A program made the position numbers and the translations under genes. Of a DNA stretch of 64,000 nt, positions 1 through 9,112 are shown one piece after another. The notes below the pieces were generated by a model. It searched no databases, was not told the origin of the DNA, and saw only the letters and a program-made list of their open reading frames with translations. Origin of the DNA: Comamonas testosteroni (lineage in GTDB: Bacteria > Pseudomonadota > Gammaproteobacteria > Burkholderiales > Burkholderiaceae_C); assembly GCF_000761245.1 (NCBI RefSeq), contig NZ_AWOR01000001.1, positions 248,001 to 312,000 on the forward strand, read 5' to 3'. How positions within the stretch are numbered: position 1 is the stretch's first letter; each line of letters begins with the position of its first letter.

Positions 1-714
1 GCCCTGGGCGGCTTTGTGATGCTGGTGGTCAGCGCGGCGGTGGGCTTTCTGCTCTGGTACACGCTGGTGCGCCAGGCCCATGAGATTCAACCTCTGGTGC
101 CTGCCCTCAAGAGCTGGTGGATGAAGCTGCATGTGCCCGCCAACTTCATCGGCTACGGCACGTTTGCACTGTCGGCCATGGTGGCGTTTGCCTATCTGAT
201 CAAGCAGCAGGCCACCGAGACCAAGTGGTATAAGCTTGCGCCGCTGTGGCTGCTGGGCGTGGTGCTGTGCTTCGAGCCCATCGTCTTTCGCAAGGGCGCG
301 ACCGAGAACGGCGGCAGCTACTGGATGGTGTACTTCGGCATCTCGGCCCTGATCGTGGCCGGCATCCTGCTCTCGCGCAAGCGCATCGCCGCACGCCTGC
401 CCTCGTTCGAGATTCTGGACGACGTGATGTACAAGGCCATCGCCGTGGGCTTTGCCTTCTTCACCATCGCCACCGTGCTCGGCGCTCTGTGGGCGGCCGA
501 GGCCTGGGGCGGTTACTGGAGCTGGGACCCCAAGGAGACCTGGGCGCTGATCGTCTGGCTCAACTATGCGGCCTGGCTGCATATGCGCCTGATGAAGGGC
601 CTGCGCGGCACGGTGTCCGCCTGGTGGGCGCTGGCGGGTCTGGCCGTCACGACCTTTGCCTTCCTGGGCGTGAACATGTTTCTGTCGGGCTTGCATAGCT
701 ACGGCGAGCTGTAG
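1..714 (+). CDS. ccsB: Cytochrome c biogenesis protein CcsB/ResC (5' end outside window)
   Basis: Membrane subunit of the system II cytochrome c maturation machinery, which moves heme across the inner membrane and attaches it to apocytochromes together with ResB/Ccs1. The open frame runs in from base 1 with no start codon, so the N-terminus lies outside; 237 codons are visible. The tryptophan-rich WWD-type heme-handling motif is clear at visible residues 169-181 (WGGYWSWDPKETW), flanked by hydrophobic segments, and the C-terminal half matches the CcsA/CcsB/ResC family. ResB would be expected just upstream but cannot be seen. A strong palindrome follows the stop and may end the transcript. Confidence 0.93.
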   Translation, partial: ALGGFVMLVVSAAVGFLLWYTLVRQAHEIQPLVPALKSWWMKLHVPANFIGYGTFALSAMVAFAYLIKQQATETKWYKLAPLWLLGVVLCFEPIVFRKGATENGGSYWMVYFGISALIVAGILLSRKRIAARLPSFEILDDVMYKAIAVGFAFFTIATVLGALWAAEAWGGYWSWDPKETWALIVWLNYAAWLHMRLMKGLRGTVSAWWALAGLAVTTFAFLGVNMFLSGLHSYGEL

Positions 715-740
715 GCCTCGCACCAGGCACTCCAAAAAAC

Positions 741-828
741 AGGAGCTGCTTGCGCTGATTGAATAAGGATTTCAGGTTAAAAACAGTCTGAAATCATTGA
801 TCATCAAGCGCAAGCAGCTCCTTTTTTA
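741..828. repeat. Nested palindromic intergenic repeat, copy R1 (bidirectional terminator-like)
   Basis: Perfect 16-bp outer arms AGGAGCTGCTTGCGCT (741-756) and the reverse complement at 807-822 enclose perfect inner arms GATTTCAG (768-775) and CTGAAATC (788-795). An A-run precedes and a T-run follows, so the element could act as a terminator on either strand. Related sequences occur at 20302-20384, 37648-37739 and 56056-56134. Confidence 0.8.
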
Positions 829-908
829 TTGAGAAGTTCGGAGGAACTTTGCTGACGCAGGGGGCTTCCAAATCGCACTACTCTTGATCGTCGTTTGGGA
901 GCATTCCT

Positions 909-1901
909 ATGCTGATACGTCACCGCAACCAAGGCTTTGAACATCCGCTGAGCAGCGAGATCACGCCTCGGACCCAATACCTGCAGCGTCGGGATTTTCT
1001 GCAGACCCTGGCAATGGGCGCTGCGGGTGCGACCCTGGCAGGTTGGGCCGGCCGTGACGCGCTGGCTGCGGCCGATCGTGCGCATCTGCCTGCCCTGAAG
1101 GGAGCGGCCAGCAAGGTGGCCGGCGCCATGACCGTGGAGGCTGCCACCAGCTACCAGGACGTGACCAGCTACAACAACTACTACGAGTTCGGTCTGGACA
1201 AGGACGAGCCCGCGCGCAATGCGCACACGCTCAAGACCCGGCCCTGGACGGTGCGCATAGAAGGCCTGGTGCAAAAGCCGCAGACGCTGGACATCGACAG
1301 CCTGCTCAAACTCGCGACCATGGAAGAACGCATCTATCGCCTGCGCTGCGTGGAGGGCTGGTCCATGGTCATCCCCTGGGTCGGCTATTCGCTGTCCGAG
1401 CTGCTCAGGAAAGTGCAGCCGCTCTCCGGCGCCAAGTATTTGGAATTCGTCACCCTGGCCGACAAGGCCCAGATGCCCGGACTCAGAAGTGGCGTGCTGG
1501 ACTGGCCCTATACCGAAGGCTTGCGGCTGGATGAGGCCATGCACCCGCTGACGCTGCTGGCCTTCGGCATGTATGGCGAGGTTCTGCCCAACCAGAATGG
1601 TGCGCCGCTGCGCCTGGTCGTTCCCTGGAAGTATGGTTTCAAGAGTGCCAAGTCGCTGGTGGCGATCCGCCTGACCGACAAGGAGCCCGGCACCGCCTGG
1701 AACAAGGCGGCACGCAACGAATACGGCTTTTATTCCAATGTGAATCCCGAGGTCGATCATCCGCGCTGGAGCCAGGCCACCGAGCGGCGCATCGGCGAAG
1801 GCGGGCTGTTCGCCAAGCGCCGCAAGACCTTGCTGTTCAACGGCTATGGCGATCAGGTGGCGTCGCTGTATGCGGGCATGGACCTGAAGAAGTTCTACTG
1901 A
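909..1901 (+). CDS. msrP: Protein-methionine-sulfoxide reductase catalytic subunit MsrP
   Basis: Periplasmic molybdopterin enzyme that reduces methionine sulfoxide in oxidised envelope proteins, taking electrons from MsrQ. The 330-residue product has a twin-arginine signal (R27-R28 followed by DFLQTL and an Ala/Gly-rich stretch), as expected for a cofactor-loaded Tat substrate. Cys147 in LRCVEGWSM is the likely molybdenum ligand of the sulfite-oxidase fold. The family motif [11 protein letters not shown] is present near residue 240. The stop overlaps the msrQ start by one base (TGATG), so the pair is translationally coupled. The start at 909 leaves a normal Tat leader; the ribosome site is weak. 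Confidence 0.95.
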   Translation: MLIRHRNQGFEHPLSSEITPRTQYLQRRDFLQTLAMGAAGATLAGWAGRDALAAADRAHLPALKGAASKVAGAMTVEAATSYQDVTSYNNYYEFGLDKDEPARNAHTLKTRPWTVRIEGLVQKPQTLDIDSLLKLATMEERIYRLRCVEGWSMVIPWVGYSLSELLRKVQPLSGAKYLEFVTLADKAQMPGLRSGVLDWPYTEGLRLDEAMHPLTLLAFGMYGEVLPNQNGAPLRLVVPWKYGFKSAKSLVAIRLTDKEPGTAWNKAARNEYGFYSNVNPEVDHPRWSQATERRIGEGGLFAKRRKTLLFNGYGDQVASLYAGMDLKKFY

Positions 1902-2533
1902 TGCAGGCCTGGTTGCTCAAGCCCTGGGCCAAGCCGCTGGTCTTCACGCTGTGCCTGCTGCCTTGCGCATGGCTGTTCTATGCGGCGTTTACCGATGGGC
2001 TGGGGGCCAATCCGGCCGAAGCCCTGCTGCGCAGCACGGGCGACTGGACCCTGCGCTTTCTCTGTATCGTGCTGGCGGTGACGCCGCTGCGCCAGGTCGG
2101 CGGCTGGAATCTGCTGGTGCGTTACCGGCGCATGCTGGGCCTGTACGTGTTCTTCTACGCCTGTCTGCACCTGCTTTGCTATGCCTGGTTCGACATGGGA
2201 CTGGACTGGGGCGATATCGTGGCCGATATCCCCAAGCGTCCCTTTATCTTGGTTGGTTTCAGCACCTGGCTGCTGCTGCTGGTGCTGGCTGCCACCTCGC
2301 CAAAGTTCATGCTCAGGGCTCTGGGCGGCAAGCGCTGGCAATGGCTGCACCGCGCCGTCTATGTGGCGGTGCCACTGGCCTTGCTGCATTTTTTCTGGAT
2401 GCGTGCCGGCAAGAACAATTTTGCCGAGGTGGCTGTTTATGCAGCCATTCTCGGTAGCTTGCTTGGCTGGCGAGTGCTGCGTGCACTCAGAGGCAATCAA
2501 CCGGCGACAGCGCGCAGGGGCGGACGTACCTGA
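1901..2533 (+). CDS. msrQ: Heme b membrane subunit MsrQ
   Basis: Inner-membrane flavo-heme protein that passes electrons from the quinone pool or cytoplasmic flavin to MsrP. The 210-residue product is strongly hydrophobic with five to six membrane segments and histidines suited to heme b ligation (for example in FYACLHLLCY and KRWQWLHRAVYVAVPLALLHFFW). This matches the ferric-reductase-like YedZ/MsrQ family in length and content. It lies directly behind msrP with a one-base overlap. Its last 37 bases overlap the 3' end of the convergent MBL-fold gene. Confidence 0.93.
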   Translation: MQAWLLKPWAKPLVFTLCLLPCAWLFYAAFTDGLGANPAEALLRSTGDWTLRFLCIVLAVTPLRQVGGWNLLVRYRRMLGLYVFFYACLHLLCYAWFDMGLDWGDIVADIPKRPFILVGFSTWLLLLVLAATSPKFMLRALGGKRWQWLHRAVYVAVPLALLHFFWMRAGKNNFAEVAVYAAILGSLLGWRVLRALRGNQPATARRGGRT

Positions 2534-3324
2534 CGCGAGACCGGGTCGATCTCTGCTGAAGGCAGCTGGTAAGCGCGCTGGTCGAACAGGTCGATTCCGC
2601 ATTGCAGGCCTTCGAGCCAGTTGAACAGCTCGCCAATCGCCTGTTTGCCCATGATGGGCGCGCCATGCTGGGGCACGATCATGTCTATGGGCAACTGTCG
2701 TGCCATCTGCACCCATAGCCTCAGAATCTTGTTGGAGACCATGTAGCGGCGGTGAAAGCCTTCCATGCGCGAGATATGGGGCGCGAGGTCGGTGACGGGC
2801 TTCTGCGCTTCTGCGCCGGTGGTCAGAGACACGCCCAGGTCGCCCGTGAACAGAATCTTGCTGATCGGGTCGTAGAAGTGAAAGTTCCCCTCGGCATGGA
2901 GAAAATGCGCCGGCAGCAGCACCAGCTCGCTGTGGCCCAGAGGCAGGCGCGCGCCTGAGTCAGGTACGCCAATGACGCGGTTTTCCGTCTTGCCCACTTT
3001 GGTGAAGTGCGGTGCAAAGCGCTCCCAGATGCGCGAGATGACCAGTTGTGCGCGGGTGCTGCTCATCCAGCGATCCAGCGAGGCAATGATGTCCGGGTCG
3101 GCATGCGAGGCAATCAGATAGGCGAGCTTTTGCGGCGGGAAATGCCGCGACATGCCCATGAACAGCTCGTTGAAAGCCAGGTTGCCACCGGGATCGATGA
3201 TGGCGCCCGTGCCGTTGTCCACAATCAGGAACTGGTTGGCCTGAATGGCCTGACCGTCCTCCTCGATGAGGTCGGTGAACATCAGACAGACGTGGTTTTT
3301 GTCGCGATAGAGCTCAATGGACAT
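2497..3324 (-). CDS. MBL-fold (ODP-type) metallohydrolase
   Basis: A 275-residue protein of the metallo-beta-lactamase superfamily, most like the oxygen-binding diiron (ODP) branch found in flavodiiron proteins. Visible metal-binding elements are SHADPDI near residue 93, HFLHAEGNFHFYDP near 140, LFTGDLG near 160 and VPQHG near 218. There is no flavodoxin domain, so it is a stand-alone ODP protein. The substrate or electron partner is unknown; related proteins have been linked to oxygen or NO sensing and chemotaxis. It is transcribed towards msrQ and overlaps it by 37 bases. Confidence 0.8.
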   Translation of the reverse strand: MSIELYRDKNHVCLMFTDLIEEDGQAIQANQFLIVDNGTGAIIDPGGNLAFNELFMGMSRHFPPQKLAYLIASHADPDIIASLDRWMSSTRAQLVISRIWERFAPHFTKVGKTENRVIGVPDSGARLPLGHSELVLLPAHFLHAEGNFHFYDPISKILFTGDLGVSLTTGAEAQKPVTDLAPHISRMEGFHRRYMVSNKILRLWVQMARQLPIDMIVPQHGAPIMGKQAIGELFNWLEGLQCGIDLFDQRAYQLPSAEIDPVSRQVRPPLRAVAG

Positions 3325-3398
3325 GGCAGTTTGTCAAAGGACAAGATGCCATCACTCTAGAGAGTAAGTCCGGGCGCCATGTTGATGTGCATCAAGCC

Positions 3399-3647
3399 TC
3401 AGGGCTTGGCATCGGTGCGGGGCATCTCGTCAGCCTCTATCGGCGTGGCTTTTGTTGAGGGTGTTGCTGCGCTGGAAGGCTTGGTGGAAATGCCCAGTGT
3501 TTCGGGCAGCGTGGCGCGACCCTGCGCCGCAGGATCTGTAGGCAGATAGAGCGGGCCTTTTTGCCCGCAGGCGGAAAGTGCAGCCAGGGACGCCGCACAA
3601 GCCGCAAGGGCAATGCTCCTGACTAAAATTTGGTTGGCTTTCAACAT
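3399..3647 (-). CDS. lptM: LPS translocon maturation chaperone LptM (YifL-type lipoprotein)
   Basis: Small 82-residue lipoprotein. The signal peptide ends in a lipobox with Cys27, directly followed by the family signature GQKGPLYLP. In Escherichia coli LptM assists oxidative maturation of the LptD/E outer-membrane translocon. The start at 3647 was chosen because the lipobox then lies at the normal distance; the open frame continues upstream with unrelated residues. The tail is rich in Pro, Ala and Thr. Only 12 bases separate this start from the divergent cyaY start. Confidence 0.88.
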   Translation of the reverse strand: MLKANQILVRSIALAACAASLAALSACGQKGPLYLPTDPAAQGRATLPETLGISTKPSSAATPSTKATPIEADEMPRTDAKP

Positions 3648-3659
3648 GGGCAAATTGTA

Positions 3660-4001
3660 ATGACTGACCTTGAATATCTGGATCGCGCCGACCAACTTCT
3701 GCTGGCTGTGGAGCAATGCTGTGATCGCATCAATGACGAAACCGATGCCGACCTTGATGCCCAGCGCGTGGGCGGCATGGTGACTTTGGTGTTTGCCAAT
3801 CGCAGCCAGATTGTCATCAACCAGCAAAAGCCCCTACATGAAATCTGGCTGGCGGCCAAGGCTGGCGGCTTTCACTATCGTTTTGACGAAGACAAGAAAG
3901 TCTGGCTGGACACCAAGGGTGCTGGCGAGTTCTTTGCCAATCTGACGCAATATGCGAGCGAGCAGTCGGGCATGGCTCTGGAGTTCAAGGCCCTGGCCTG
4001 A
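3660..4001 (+). CDS. cyaY: Iron-sulfur cluster assembly protein CyaY (frataxin)
   Basis: A 113-residue bacterial frataxin, an iron-binding regulator of Fe-S cluster assembly by IscS/IscU. The N-terminus [19 protein letters not shown] begins the first helix, and an acidic ridge and the strand motif [29 protein letters not shown] are typical. The start at 3660 gives the standard frataxin N-terminus; an in-frame ATG 30 bases upstream would lie inside lptM. It is divergent from lptM with a 12-base gap, so each promoter must overlap the other gene. A bidirectional terminator follows. Confidence 0.93.
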   Translation: MTDLEYLDRADQLLLAVEQCCDRINDETDADLDAQRVGGMVTLVFANRSQIVINQQKPLHEIWLAAKAGGFHYRFDEDKKVWLDTKGAGEFFANLTQYASEQSGMALEFKALA

Positions 4002-4026
4002 ACATTCAGGGTGCTGGAATAAAAAA

Positions 4027-4054
4027 GCCTGCCTCGATGAGAGGCAGGCTTTTT
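4027..4054. terminator. Bidirectional intrinsic terminator between cyaY and mrcA
   Basis: Perfect 9-bp stem GCCTGCCTC (4027-4035) and GAGGCAGGC (4041-4049) with a GATGA loop. Six A residues precede and five T residues follow, so it can serve both convergent genes. Confidence 0.9.
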
Positions 4055-4067
4055 GTTGTTGGAGGGC

Positions 4068-6464
4068 TTAGTTTCTGAACAGGTCCAGAATGCGGCTGCG
4101 CTCCTCTGCGGCCGGCGGTTGGGTGGCCCCTGGGCCTGCGTTGCCAGGATCGGAGACGCCTTCCATGCCGAGGCTGGAGACGCCGCCGTTGCGTGCGTTT
4201 TCTTCGTAATACCAGTCGCCGCCCATATTGACCACGCCAGGCGGGGTCTGGACTTCGGCCACCGGCACGCCCTTGAGTGCGTGCTGCATGAAATTGATCC
4301 AGATGGGCAGGCTCAGGCCGCCACCGGTCTCACGCGAGCCCAGATTGCGCGGGGTGTCGTAGCCAATCCAGGAGACAGCGGAAATGCTGGGCTGGTAGCC
4401 GGCAAACCAGGCGTCCACCGAGTCATTGGTGGTGCCGGTCTTGCCATACAGGTCGGGGCGCTTGAGTGTGGCCTGGGCACGTGCAGCCGTACCCACGCGT
4501 GCCACATCATTGAGCAGGGTGCCGGTGAGGAAGGCATTGCGCTCGGGGATGGCCTGGGGCAGCTCCTTCACCGCGGGTGGGGTGAACTCGGAGAGGATGC
4601 GACCCTTGTGGTCTGTCACGCGGGCAATCAGCCAGGGATTGATGCGGTGGCCGCCGTTGGCAAACACCGAATAGGCGCCCGCCATCTGCAGCGGCGTGAC
4701 GGAGCCGGCGCCCAGGGCCATTGTCAGGTAGGCGGGCTGTTTGGCGGCGTCAAAGCCAAAGCGCGTCGCCCATTCCTGTCCGGTCTTCGGGCCGATGGCC
4801 TGAAGCAATCGGATGGAGATCATGTTCTTGGACTTGTTCAAGCCCGTGCGCATGGTCATGGGGCCGTCGTAGCGGCCGTCGTAGTTCTTGGGCTCCCAGG
4901 GCTGACCACCGGTGGTCGCTGCACTGAAGAAGATCGGTGCGTCGTTGATCATGGTGGAGGGCGAGAAGCCGTGCTCCAGCGCCGCCGAGTAGATGAAGGG
5001 CTTGAAGCTGGAGCCCGGCTGGCGCCAGGCCTGGGTCACGTGGTTGAACTTGTTCTTTTCGAAGTCGAAACCACCGATCAGCGCGCGGATGGCGCCGGTT
5101 TGCGTGGACATGGCCACAAAAGCGCCTTCCACTTCGGGCAGCTGGGTGATTTCCCAGGCTCCCTTGGCGTTCTTGATGGCGCGGATCACGGCACCGGGGC
5201 GGATCTTGATATTGGGCGGTGCCTTGGGGCTGAGGCCGGATTCGGCGGGCTTGAGGTTGTCACCCGTGATCTCGAAATGGGTACCGTCCGCACGGGCCGC
5301 GACGATCTTGCGCGGCGATGCTTCCAGCACCACGGCCGCAACCACATCGCCGTTGTCGGGATGGTTGGCCAGCGCATCGTCGATGGCGTCTTCCAGCTCC
5401 TGAGCGTTGCTGGGCAAAGTGATGAACTTCTCGGGGCCGCGGTACTTCTGGCGGCGTTCGTAGTTCATGATGCCTTCGCGCAAAGCCTTGTAGGCAGCCT
5501 CTTGTTCACCGGCATTGAGGGTGGTGTAGACGTTCAGGCCGCGGGTATAGGCGTCGCTGCCGTATTGGGCAAAGATCAGTTGACGGGCCATTTCAGCCAC
5601 GTACTCTGCATGTACGCGGGTCGAATTGGCAGCCGTACGCAGCTTGAGCGGCTCTTCGCGGGCCTGCTTGGCCTGCTCTGCGGTGATGAAACCGTTTTCC
5701 TCCATGCGCTCGATGATGTAGAGCTGACGGATGCGAGCGCGCTTGGGGTTGCTGATCGGGTTGTAGGCCGATGGAGCCTTGGGCAGGCCGGCCAGCATGG
5801 CGGCTTCGGCCACCGTGATGTCCTTGAGCGGATGGCCGAAATAGGCTTCACAGGCTGCTGCAAAGCCATAGGCACGGTTGCCAAGGAAAATCTGGTTCAT
5901 GTAGATCTCGAGGATCTGCTCCTTGGTGAGCAAGTGCTCAAGCTTGAAGGTCAGCAGTATTTCGTAGATCTTGCGGGTATAGGTCTTCTCGGAAGAGAGG
6001 TAGACATTGCGCGCGACCTGCATGGTGATGGTGGAGGCACCCTGGCTCTTGACCTTGCCCAGGTTGGCCAGCGCAGCACGCAGCATGCCCTTGTAGTCCA
6101 CGCCGCCATGCTCGAAGAAGCGGGTGTCTTCGATGGCCAGCACCGCATCCGTCATGACCTTGGGTATCTCGTTGATGGGCGTCAGGGTACGACGTTCCTC
6201 CCCAAATTCGCCCAGCAGAGCGCCTTCGCTGGAGTAGACCCGCAGCGGTAGCTTGGGGCGGTAGTCTGCAAGTTCGGAGACGTCTGGAAGATTGGGGTAG
6301 GCCATGGCCAGCGCCACGGCCACGGCCAGCAAAACGGCCAGGGCAGCGGCGGCGGCAAGTCCGATCAGCCAGAAAATGGAACGCGGCAGCCAGTGCATGC
6401 GTTTTTTGAGAGTTTGAGACCCAGGCGCAGGTGCCTGGTGAGCAGAATGTTCTGATGGCGGCAT
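4068..6464 (-). CDS. mrcA: Penicillin-binding protein 1A (bifunctional transglycosylase/transpeptidase)
   Basis: Class A PBP of 798 residues that polymerises lipid II and cross-links peptides in the periplasm. An N-terminal membrane anchor lies at about residues 30-55. The GT51 domain follows with catalytic Glu112 in EDTRFFEHGG and the GASTITMQVARN motif. The transpeptidase domain shows Ser485-x-x-Lys488 (SSFK), SKN near residue 535 and KTGTT near residue 680. A second in-frame ATG at codon 23, just before the anchor, is an alternative start. The gene is divergent from pilM across 283 bases, an arrangement common in beta- and gammaproteobacteria. Confidence 0.95.
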   Translation of the reverse strand: MPPSEHSAHQAPAPGSQTLKKRMHWLPRSIFWLIGLAAAAALAVLLAVAVALAMAYPNLPDVSELADYRPKLPLRVYSSEGALLGEFGEERRTLTPINEIPKVMTDAVLAIEDTRFFEHGGVDYKGMLRAALANLGKVKSQGASTITMQVARNVYLSSEKTYTRKIYEILLTFKLEHLLTKEQILEIYMNQIFLGNRAYGFAAACEAYFGHPLKDITVAEAAMLAGLPKAPSAYNPISNPKRARIRQLYIIERMEENGFITAEQAKQAREEPLKLRTAANSTRVHAEYVAEMARQLIFAQYGSDAYTRGLNVYTTLNAGEQEAAYKALREGIMNYERRQKYRGPEKFITLPSNAQELEDAIDDALANHPDNGDVVAAVVLEASPRKIVAARADGTHFEITGDNLKPAESGLSPKAPPNIKIRPGAVIRAIKNAKGAWEITQLPEVEGAFVAMSTQTGAIRALIGGFDFEKNKFNHVTQAWRQPGSSFKPFIYSAALEHGFSPSTMINDAPIFFSAATTGGQPWEPKNYDGRYDGPMTMRTGLNKSKNMISIRLLQAIGPKTGQEWATRFGFDAAKQPAYLTMALGAGSVTPLQMAGAYSVFANGGHRINPWLIARVTDHKGRILSEFTPPAVKELPQAIPERNAFLTGTLLNDVARVGTAARAQATLKRPDLYGKTGTTNDSVDAWFAGYQPSISAVSWIGYDTPRNLGSRETGGGLSLPIWINFMQHALKGVPVAEVQTPPGVVNMGGDWYYEENARNGGVSSLGMEGVSDPGNAGPGATQPPAAEERSRILDLFRN

Positions 6465-6747
6465 TTCGCAGTATTGGCAAGGGGTAGGGCATTATAGAAA
6501 TGCCGCCCGGAAAAGCATCGTGGCGGCAGGGTAGGGGCCGCGCTTTGATTGAATCCTAAATCACAGGGTAAGCACCAGTATGCGCAGGGGCTGAGGTTCT
6601 TGCAGTTTGACGTTACACAAGTTTGTCTTTTTTTGACCACGAAATACGGTGCAAAGCTCTGCAGCAAAGCATGTGCTGCTATAGCTTGCTGCTAGGATCC
6701 CGGGGTATTGCTGGCTTTTGTTTCCATTCTTACAAATCTGGGGGGGC

Positions 6748-7830
6748 ATGTTGATTGCTCTGAGTTCTTTATTCAGCCGTCAGCCTGCGCCTTTGCTTGG
6801 CATTGATGTCAGCTCCTCCAGCGTGAAGCTGGTCGAGCTGGCCAAAAGCAAATCCGGCGAGTGGCAACTGGAGCGTTGTGCGATTGAGCCTCTTGAAAAA
6901 GGCTGGATCACCGACGGCAATATTGAGAAATTTGATGAGGTGGCGGAGGCTGTGCGCCGCCTGGTCAAGAAAAGCGGAACGCGTACAAAGCAAGTGGCCA
7001 TGGCGCTGCCGGCCGCTGCTGTGATTACCAAGAAGATCACCTTGCCAGCCGGCTTGACCGAGCTGGAAATGGAAGTTCAGGTCGAGTCCGAAGCCAATCA
7101 ATACATTCCGTTCTCACTCGATGAGGTGAGCCTGGATTTCTGCGTCATAGGCCCGTCGCTGGTGGCGCCTGGCGATGTGGATGTGCTGATCGCGGCATCG
7201 CGCAAGGAAAAAGTGCAGGACCGCCAGGGCCTGGCCGAGGCAGCCGGTCTCAAGCCCATAGTGATCGATATCGAGCCCTACGCCGCCCGAATGGCGGCAA
7301 CGCGCCTGGTGTCGCGTTTGCCCAATGCCGGGCGTGACGCTGTCGTGGCGCTATTCGAGGTAGGTGCAATGACTACCAGCATGCAGGTGCTTCGCAATGA
7401 CGAGGTGCTGTATGAGCGTGATCAGGCCTTTGGCGGTGCACAGCTTACCCAGCTGATTGCGCGCCAGTACGGTTTTTCTCCGGAAGAGGCAGAAGCCAAG
7501 AAGCGCAGCGGCGAATTGCCAGACGACTATGCGGCTGGTGTGCTCAAGCCCTTCGTGCAAAGCCTGACCCAGGAAGTGGCGCGAGCGTTGCAGTTCTTCT
7601 TCACGAGTACTCCCTATAACCGCGTCGATCATGTTTTGCTGGCAGGTGGGTCGTCGTCCTTGCCGGGGCTGGTGGATGCCGTCAGCCAGCAGACTGGATG
7701 TGCCTGCAGTCTTGCCAATCCTTTCGAAGGCATGGAAATTGGCAGCGGCGTGCGTCTGAAGAGGATGGCGCGTGAAGCGCCGTCCTATCTGACCTCTTGC
7801 GGTTTGGCCATGCGGAGGTTTCAAGAGTGA
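6748..7830 (+). CDS. pilM: Type IV pilus inner-membrane platform protein PilM
   Basis: Actin-like cytoplasmic ATPase-fold protein of 360 residues that binds the N-terminal tail of PilN and links the pilus motor to the PilNOP alignment complex. The actin-type phosphate-1 segment LLGIDVSSSSVKLVEL is at residues 16-31, and the second nucleotide loop VLLAGGSSSLPGL is near residue 300. The ATG at 6748 was chosen over an upstream TTG because it sits behind a G-rich ribosome site and gives the usual PilM start. The stop overlaps pilN by four bases (GTGA). First gene of pilMNOPQ. Confidence 0.94.
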   Translation: MLIALSSLFSRQPAPLLGIDVSSSSVKLVELAKSKSGEWQLERCAIEPLEKGWITDGNIEKFDEVAEAVRRLVKKSGTRTKQVAMALPAAAVITKKITLPAGLTELEMEVQVESEANQYIPFSLDEVSLDFCVIGPSLVAPGDVDVLIAASRKEKVQDRQGLAEAAGLKPIVIDIEPYAARMAATRLVSRLPNAGRDAVVALFEVGAMTTSMQVLRNDEVLYERDQAFGGAQLTQLIARQYGFSPEEAEAKKRSGELPDDYAAGVLKPFVQSLTQEVARALQFFFTSTPYNRVDHVLLAGGSSSLPGLVDAVSQQTGCACSLANPFEGMEIGSGVRLKRMAREAPSYLTSCGLAMRRFQE

Positions 7831-8438
7831 TACTGATCAACCTTTTACCGCACCGCGAAGCAGCCAAGAAGCGCCGTAAAGAAGCGTTTCAGGTCAATAT
7901 GGTGCTGGGCGCACTGGGTGGACTGCTGATCGCAGCACTGATTTACTGGTACTTCCAGATGATGATCGAGGGCCAGCAGAACAAGAACAATTTGCTGCGC
8001 TCCGAAATCAAGGTCCTGGAAACACAGATCAAGGAAATCGAAGGGCTGGAGTCCGAAATTGCCGCCCTGCGTGCACGGCAGAAGGCGGTGGAGGATTTGC
8101 AGTCCGACCGCAATCTGCCGGTGTACATGCTCAATGAGCTGGTCAAGCAACTGCCGGACGGTGTCTACATCAGCAGCATCAAGCAAGAAGGCCTGTCTGT
8201 GACCATGCAGGGAACTGCGCAGTCGAATGAGCGTATTTCCGAGATGCTGCGCAATCTGACCGATGGCTCGCCCTGGTTCTCCAAGCCGGAGCTGATGGAA
8301 ATTGTGGCCAAGACGGTTGATGTGACTGCCAAGGATAAGCGCCGTGCAGCTGCATTCACATTGCGCTTCAATCTGACCAGGGCCAGCGATGCGGAGAAAA
8401 ATCTGCTTGCTGCAACCTCCCCTGTGAAGGCGCAGTAA
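7827..8438 (+). CDS. pilN: Type IV pilus assembly protein PilN
   Basis: Bitopic inner-membrane protein of 203 residues. The conserved cytoplasmic tail ILINLLPHRE, which docks into PilM, is at the extreme N-terminus, so the GTG at 7827 (overlapping the pilM stop) is the right start. One membrane segment at about residues 23-43 is followed by a coiled coil of about 40 residues and a periplasmic ferredoxin-like domain that dimerises with PilO. The last base of its stop is the first base of pilO. Confidence 0.93.
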   Translation: MILINLLPHREAAKKRRKEAFQVNMVLGALGGLLIAALIYWYFQMMIEGQQNKNNLLRSEIKVLETQIKEIEGLESEIAALRARQKAVEDLQSDRNLPVYMLNELVKQLPDGVYISSIKQEGLSVTMQGTAQSNERISEMLRNLTDGSPWFSKPELMEIVAKTVDVTAKDKRRAAAFTLRFNLTRASDAEKNLLAATSPVKAQ

Positions 8439-9112
8439 TGGCAAAAAAGAAGAAATCTCTGGACATCGACTTCGCTGCACTGCAAGACAGAGTTCAGCGT
8501 CAATTCCGGAATCTGGATCCCAATGATCCTTCGGCCTGGCCTGCCTTGCCCAAGGCACTGCTGTATGTTGCTGTTGCAGTCGCTGTCGCTGCCTTGCTGT
8601 GGTTCGTCATCCTGAAAGATTACGAGGCAGAGCTGGACGCCGAGCGTGCGACCGAGGTGACTCTTCGCGAAGACTACTCCAGGAAAATGATCAAGGCGGT
8701 GAGTCTGGAGGGCTTGAAGAAGCAGCGCGAGCAGGTGCAGCAGTATGTGACGCAGCTGGAAAAGCAACTACCCAGCAAGGCGGAGATGGCTGCTCTGCTT
8801 TCCGATATCAACCAGGCGGGCTTGGGACGTAGTCTGCAGTTTGAAGTATTCCGCCCTGGCGCCATGGTGACCAAGGAGTACTACGCCGAGCTGCCAATCA
8901 CCCTGAAGGTGACTGGGCGCTATCACGACATCGGTGCTTTTGCCTCAGATATCGCTTTCCTGTCCCGTATCGTGACCTTGAACAATCTGTCCATCACCCC
9001 GGGTGGCAAGGACACGGATGTGCTGTCCATGGATGCCACGGCACGGACATTCCGATATCTGGATGCGGACGAAGTCAAGGCGCAGCGCGACGCAGCCAAG
9101 GGGAAGAAATGA
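8438..9112 (+). CDS. pilO: Type IV pilus assembly protein PilO
   Basis: PilN partner of 224 residues with the same layout: a short basic N-terminus (KKKKSLDIDF), one membrane helix near residues 43-63, a coiled coil and a periplasmic domain ending near the motif DVLSMDATARTFRYL. It forms heterodimers with PilN that hold the PilP-PilQ channel to the motor. It starts at the last base of the pilN stop and overlaps pilP by four bases, so coupled translation is likely. Confidence 0.93.
   Translation: MAKKKKSLDIDFAALQDRVQRQFRNLDPNDPSAWPALPKALLYVAVAVAVAALLWFVILKDYEAELDAERATEVTLREDYSRKMIKAVSLEGLKKQREQVQQYVTQLEKQLPSKAEMAALLSDINQAGLGRSLQFEVFRPGAMVTKEYYAELPITLKVTGRYHDIGAFASDIAFLSRIVTLNNLSITPGGKDTDVLSMDATARTFRYLDADEVKAQRDAAKGKK

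Noticed and set aside
4053..6251. Open frame of about 730 codons opposite mrcA
   Set aside because: PBP1A on the minus strand is complete with all motifs; the opposite frame has a random Gly/His/Val-rich composition.
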